A DNA stretch of 64,000 nt from JANSYA01 sp965243385 (GTDB lineage Bacteria; Spirochaetota; Leptospiria; Leptospirales; Leptonemataceae): contig CBDEUV010000002.1 in the NCBI GenBank assembly GCA_965243385.1, forward strand, positions 4,216,001-4,280,000, in the 5' to 3' direction. Under the pieces are notes generated by a model. It worked only from the letters and a program-made list of their open reading frames with translations. It searched no databases and was not told where the DNA came from. This document shows positions 61,471 to 64,000 of the stretch, in pieces. Numbering within the stretch: position 1 is the first letter of the stretch; each line of letters starts with the position of its first letter. Both the position numbers and the translations under genes were made by a program.

Positions 61471-63126
61471 TCAGGCCTTGCGCGTCTGCGCGACGGCGTC
61501 GAGCGCTTCCGCGAAATTCAAGGCGCTCGCGTCCGCGGGCAACGACTCCAATCGCCACGGATCCGCAGGCGGTCCGTTGCGATCCAGGTACCACAGCGCG
61601 AAGGCGCCCGGGTCGCCGCTGCACATGAGCAGGTAGTGAGCAGGCCGGATCAGTTCGAGAATTACTGTACGCTCAAAACGCTGCGCATCGCGCAGTTTTT
61701 CGATTCCAGGAATTTCATCGAAAGCCGCGCCAGCGAGCGTCGTTCGAATGCGCCAGCGTTCGTCGCCCCCGTCCAGGATATAACAGGGCAGGAGCCGCTG
61801 GATCCGGTCCCGGACTTCCGCGGCATGATCCGGGTCCCGGTCCAGCTCCGCCTGGAGTTCCGGGGTTACTCCCATTGGCACGACTTCGAAGGCGACGCTC
61901 TGCTGGTGCGTCGTTTTGGAAATATTTTTGCGTTTGTAAAACAGCACGCCGACGCCTTCTTCGTCCACGCTGTCCACCTGGAACTTAAAATCCGCCTGTA
62001 TGCGCGGAATCACGAAGCCGCCGCCGTCCGCCGCGCGATTCCGGTCGAGTGCGTCCTGGGCGCGAATCGCGGCCTGGCCCACCTGGGAAAACAATTCACC
62101 GGCGTCGTCGTTACCCGGGGAAATATCGAGCAGGCGTGCGAGATACAACAACTCTTCGCGCATGCATTCGTACAGCGGAACGTACTGGCGCAGGCCGTCG
62201 GCGTCGATCGTATCTTCGCCCCCGGCGAGCGGCTGCATTTCGCTATAAGCGTCCTTAAATGCGTACAGGTCGACCTTTTGTTCGCGACGCTCTAAGAGAA
62301 GCGATCGCTGTCGGGAGGCGAGGCGCTTTAAGGATCGCGCGCCGATTCGTTCGCCCGAGGTCGCCCGTTCGGTCAATCGTTCGAGCTTATTTTTTTCGGG
62401 TAGAAAGAACCACGCCTGGTGACTCAGAGCGCTTACGTCGGGATATTTCGTCTCGTCACCGCGTAACAGGAGATAGCTTCCGGGCGCGAAGACTTCGATG
62501 ACCAGCAGGGTACCGCGATCGCTTTGCTCGCGAAGAATGGCGTGGTCGGCCGCGCTCGCGTAGCGGTCTTCGCGCGCGGCTCTTAATATCGTTTCGCGTT
62601 CATCGTCGGCGACCAGGCGGCAGAGGGTTTCGCTCGCGTTCGAAGCGTCGCCCTCCGCGCCTTCGACGTCCCCCGCGTCTCGCGGGTTCGGCGGCACCGC
62701 GGCGATTTCAAATCGAACGGTCTGTTCGTTCGTTTCACTGTCTTCGTCTTCCGGATGCGCGAAGACGCCGAAGCCTTCTTCGCTGGAGTCCACGATCGCG
62801 AAACGCAGTTCCGCTTCGACTCTGGGAATCTGAAAGAAGGCCGGCGGCAATCCCCGGGATTGGCGACCCCGGGAAAAATCGAGCGAGCGGCGGTCCAGAA
62901 GCGTCTGGGCCCGGCCGACCGCCGTGCCGATCCCCTCGAAGAAACGCGTCAGGCTGCCCTCGGCGGGGGCGATTTCCTCTTCTTTGACGAGATCGCGGAA
63001 GGCGTCGCGCCAGGGCCGGAAATGTTCTTTGATGTGCCGCTGCAGCGTGGGGCGATCGACTTCGTTCAGCTCGTTGAGTTTTTGCAACCGCTCCCAGGCG
63101 GCTTTGTAATTTCCGAGATCCGCCAT
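61471..63126 (-). CDS. Operon protein C of the right-edge cluster, internally duplicated
   Basis: A 551-residue cytoplasmic-looking protein of unknown function, no signal peptide. It contains two copies of a module about 280 residues apart: copy 1 (about 60-240) has IGTAVGRAQTLLD, IPRVEAELRF, TVRFEIAAVP and LVIEVFAPGSYLLLRGD; copy 2 (about 345-520) has VGQAAIRAQDALD, IPRIQADFKF, SVAFEVVPM and VILELIRPAHYLLMCSGD. The pattern of an alpha helix with A/G-x-A-x-x-A then two or three strands also occurs in the neighbouring proteins. It resembles general features of domains such as DUF2589 or Trypco2, but I cannot assign it. Confidence 0.75.
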   Translation of the reverse strand: MADLGNYKAAWERLQKLNELNEVDRPTLQRHIKEHFRPWRDAFRDLVKEEEIAPAEGSLTRFFEGIGTAVGRAQTLLDRRSLDFSRGRQSRGLPPAFFQIPRVEAELRFAIVDSSEEGFGVFAHPEDEDSETNEQTVRFEIAAVPPNPRDAGDVEGAEGDASNASETLCRLVADDERETILRAAREDRYASAADHAILREQSDRGTLLVIEVFAPGSYLLLRGDETKYPDVSALSHQAWFFLPEKNKLERLTERATSGERIGARSLKRLASRQRSLLLERREQKVDLYAFKDAYSEMQPLAGGEDTIDADGLRQYVPLYECMREELLYLARLLDISPGNDDAGELFSQVGQAAIRAQDALDRNRAADGGGFVIPRIQADFKFQVDSVDEEGVGVLFYKRKNISKTTHQQSVAFEVVPMGVTPELQAELDRDPDHAAEVRDRIQRLLPCYILDGGDERWRIRTTLAGAAFDEIPGIEKLRDAQRFERTVILELIRPAHYLLMCSGDPGAFALWYLDRNGPPADPWRLESLPADASALNFAEALDAVAQTRKA

Positions 63127-63132
63127 GCGCCT

Positions 63133-63702
63133 TTATCCGGCAGCGGGATTGCCGTCGGGAAGCACCTTCAGCGATTTGCCGAGATTCACCGCGGCTTCGA
63201 GCAGTTTGTCGTTCATTTCCACTGAATTCTGCGGCAGGTCGACGCGCTGTTCACGGGCGGGGATCTGTCCGATCAGATCGGTCTGGTCGCTCAGGGCGTG
63301 AATCGTCGTGCGAATCTTCGCCGCCGCGTTGTATTCCTGACCGAAAGTGCCGGCGATCGAAGCTTTGAGGGTCACGGCTTTAATGCTGCCGCTCAGCCCG
63401 GCTTCATACGCGCGCTGCTTGCTTTGCGAAAGGTCCGCGCGAAATTCTAATTCGGTTTCGGTGTACTGATAGCGCGGCGGGGCGATGGCTTTGATCGCGT
63501 TTACGAAGGCGTCGATGGCCTGGTTTCTGTCTTCGTCGCCTTCGCTCTTCGCGGGAACCCCCTGCAGAACCTTCGCCAGCCGTTCTACGGCTTCGAGATA
63601 ATCGATGTTAAACAATTTCTGCGCGTTGGCGATGGATAAGCCGATGTTGCCGACGACGCCGGCGATAGTGGATACGTCTTTGACCAGTTGGCTCGTGCCC
63701 AT
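63133..63702 (-). CDS. Operon protein B of the right-edge cluster (189 residues)
   Basis: A small cytoplasmic-looking protein, function unknown. The N-terminal helix VVGNIGLSIANAQKLF matches FEGIGTAVGRAQTLL and VGQAAIRAQDAL in protein C; the region YTETELEFRADLS followed by an alanine/glycine-rich loop and NAAAKIRTTIHAL matches the strand-loop-strand part. It is a single-module version of the same family. The gene overlaps no other but starts 4 bases after the upstream stop; its AGGAG is inside the upstream gene. A short polar C-terminus (about 165-189) follows. Confidence 0.75.
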   Translation of the reverse strand: MGTSQLVKDVSTIAGVVGNIGLSIANAQKLFNIDYLEAVERLAKVLQGVPAKSEGDEDRNQAIDAFVNAIKAIAPPRYQYTETELEFRADLSQSKQRAYEAGLSGSIKAVTLKASIAGTFGQEYNAAAKIRTTIHALSDQTDLIGQIPAREQRVDLPQNSVEMNDKLLEAAVNLGKSLKVLPDGNPAAG

Positions 63703-63706
63703 AGTT

Positions 63707-64000
63707 TCATTCTCCTGTACTTGGTGCGTTATATTGAATTTCGACGAGAAGGCGCGACGCGGAGCTCACGTCGCGGCGTTTCGCGCGAGTATAGTACGCG
63801 TTCAGCGGTTCCAGCTCAAGCCGGCCTCGCAGGCCGCGCGATTGGACCACATCGAAGCGCGTTTCGACTTCGAAATTCGCGATGCATTGATAAGCCGGCG
63901 CGAAAGGCGTTACGATATCGCGCAGCTGCGACGGCAGGCGCCGCGCGCGCGCCAGGAAATTCGCTCGATCGGCGCGAACGCTCGCGTGCAGAGCCTGCTG
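63707..64000 (-). CDS. Operon protein A of the right-edge cluster, C-terminal part only
   Basis: A reading frame open from the window edge to TGA at 63707-63709, giving the last 97 residues. It ends with beta-strand-like blocks YQCIANFEVETRFDV, LRGRLELEPLNAYYT and ASRLLVEIQYNA, which repeat the strand-loop-strand pattern of proteins B and C, preceded by a helical segment. It overlaps the ribosome site of the next gene, so it belongs to the same operon. Its N-terminus and the rest of the operon lie beyond the window. Confidence 0.7.
   Translation of the reverse strand, partial: QQALHASVRADRANFLARARRLPSQLRDIVTPFAPAYQCIANFEVETRFDVVQSRGLRGRLELEPLNAYYTRAKRRDVSSASRLLVEIQYNAPSTGE
63712..63716 (-). 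promoter_or_regulatory. Shine-Dalgarno site inside the upstream gene
   Basis: AGGAG on the minus strand, 9 bases before the ATG at 63702, lies within the last codons of the upstream partial gene, which stops at 63707. It supports coupled translation in the cluster. Confidence 0.6.

Noticed and set aside
61018..62295. Open frame of 425 codons on the plus strand opposite the right-edge operon
   Set aside because: The minus-strand frames are coupled, have ribosome sites and internal repeat structure; the plus frame is Arg/Ala/Pro-rich without motifs.
1..64000. tRNA, rRNA or riboswitch genes
   Set aside because: No CCA-ended cloverleaf, rRNA-like stretch or known riboswitch core was noticed in the gaps; a covariance-model scan would be the decisive test.

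Overview
The window is dense, GC-rich bacterial chromosome: about 59 protein genes on both strands, short gaps, no rRNA, tRNA, CRISPR array or transposase that I can see. Several traits together suggest a diderm spirochaete, most likely near Leptospirales: lipoproteins with relaxed lipoboxes, a 7TMR-DISM sensor with a PAS and a histidine-kinase-type ATPase domain, a SpoIIE phosphatase carrying TPRs, class III cyclases fused to PAS or receiver domains, stand-alone cyclic-nucleotide-binding proteins, and a small histone-H1-like protein. This placement is inferred from gene content alone.

Left part (1-20 kb): a 4Fe-4S ferredoxin next to an incomplete membrane gene; a methyltransferase overlapping a ketodihydrosphingosine-reductase-like SDR; a dicarboxylate symporter; two tandem cyclic-nucleotide-binding proteins; an oxidoreductase coupled to recG; nhaA; a rhodanese; a minus-strand RNA-modification and translation group (trmO, SpoU methylase, metG); a lipoprotein metalloprotease; and a DsbD reductase followed by a thioredoxin-like lipoprotein.

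Middle (20-44 kb): a lipid-modification run (desaturase, cyclopropane synthase, geranylgeranyl-reductase-like flavoprotein), several lipoproteins, a PhyH dioxygenase, a TPR protein, nadC divergent from a TetR regulator, an H1-like protein with a clear promoter, ribosome binding site and terminator, and a biotin carboxylase that ends just before a nested inverted-repeat element. Then come the 7TMR-DISM sensor, a short YD-repeat secreted protein, a polysaccharide deacetylase, an NSS symporter with a 52-residue companion, a crotonase and mltG.

Right part (44-64 kb): a coiled-coil gene runs into an array of variable hairpin repeats. It is followed by two adenylate/guanylate cyclases, a Crp-type regulator with a quinone reductase, an HDOD protein, RNase R, the tsaB/tsaE pair, a probable outer-membrane protein, a SpoIIE-TPR phosphatase, AlkD and two hydrolases.

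The right edge holds the best candidate for an undescribed system: a tightly packed operon of four genes, the first cut by the window edge. All four seem to carry versions of one module, a helix followed by beta strands, and in the 551-residue member the module is duplicated. A second theme is lysine/alanine/arginine-rich tails or inserts on many otherwise ordinary enzymes.
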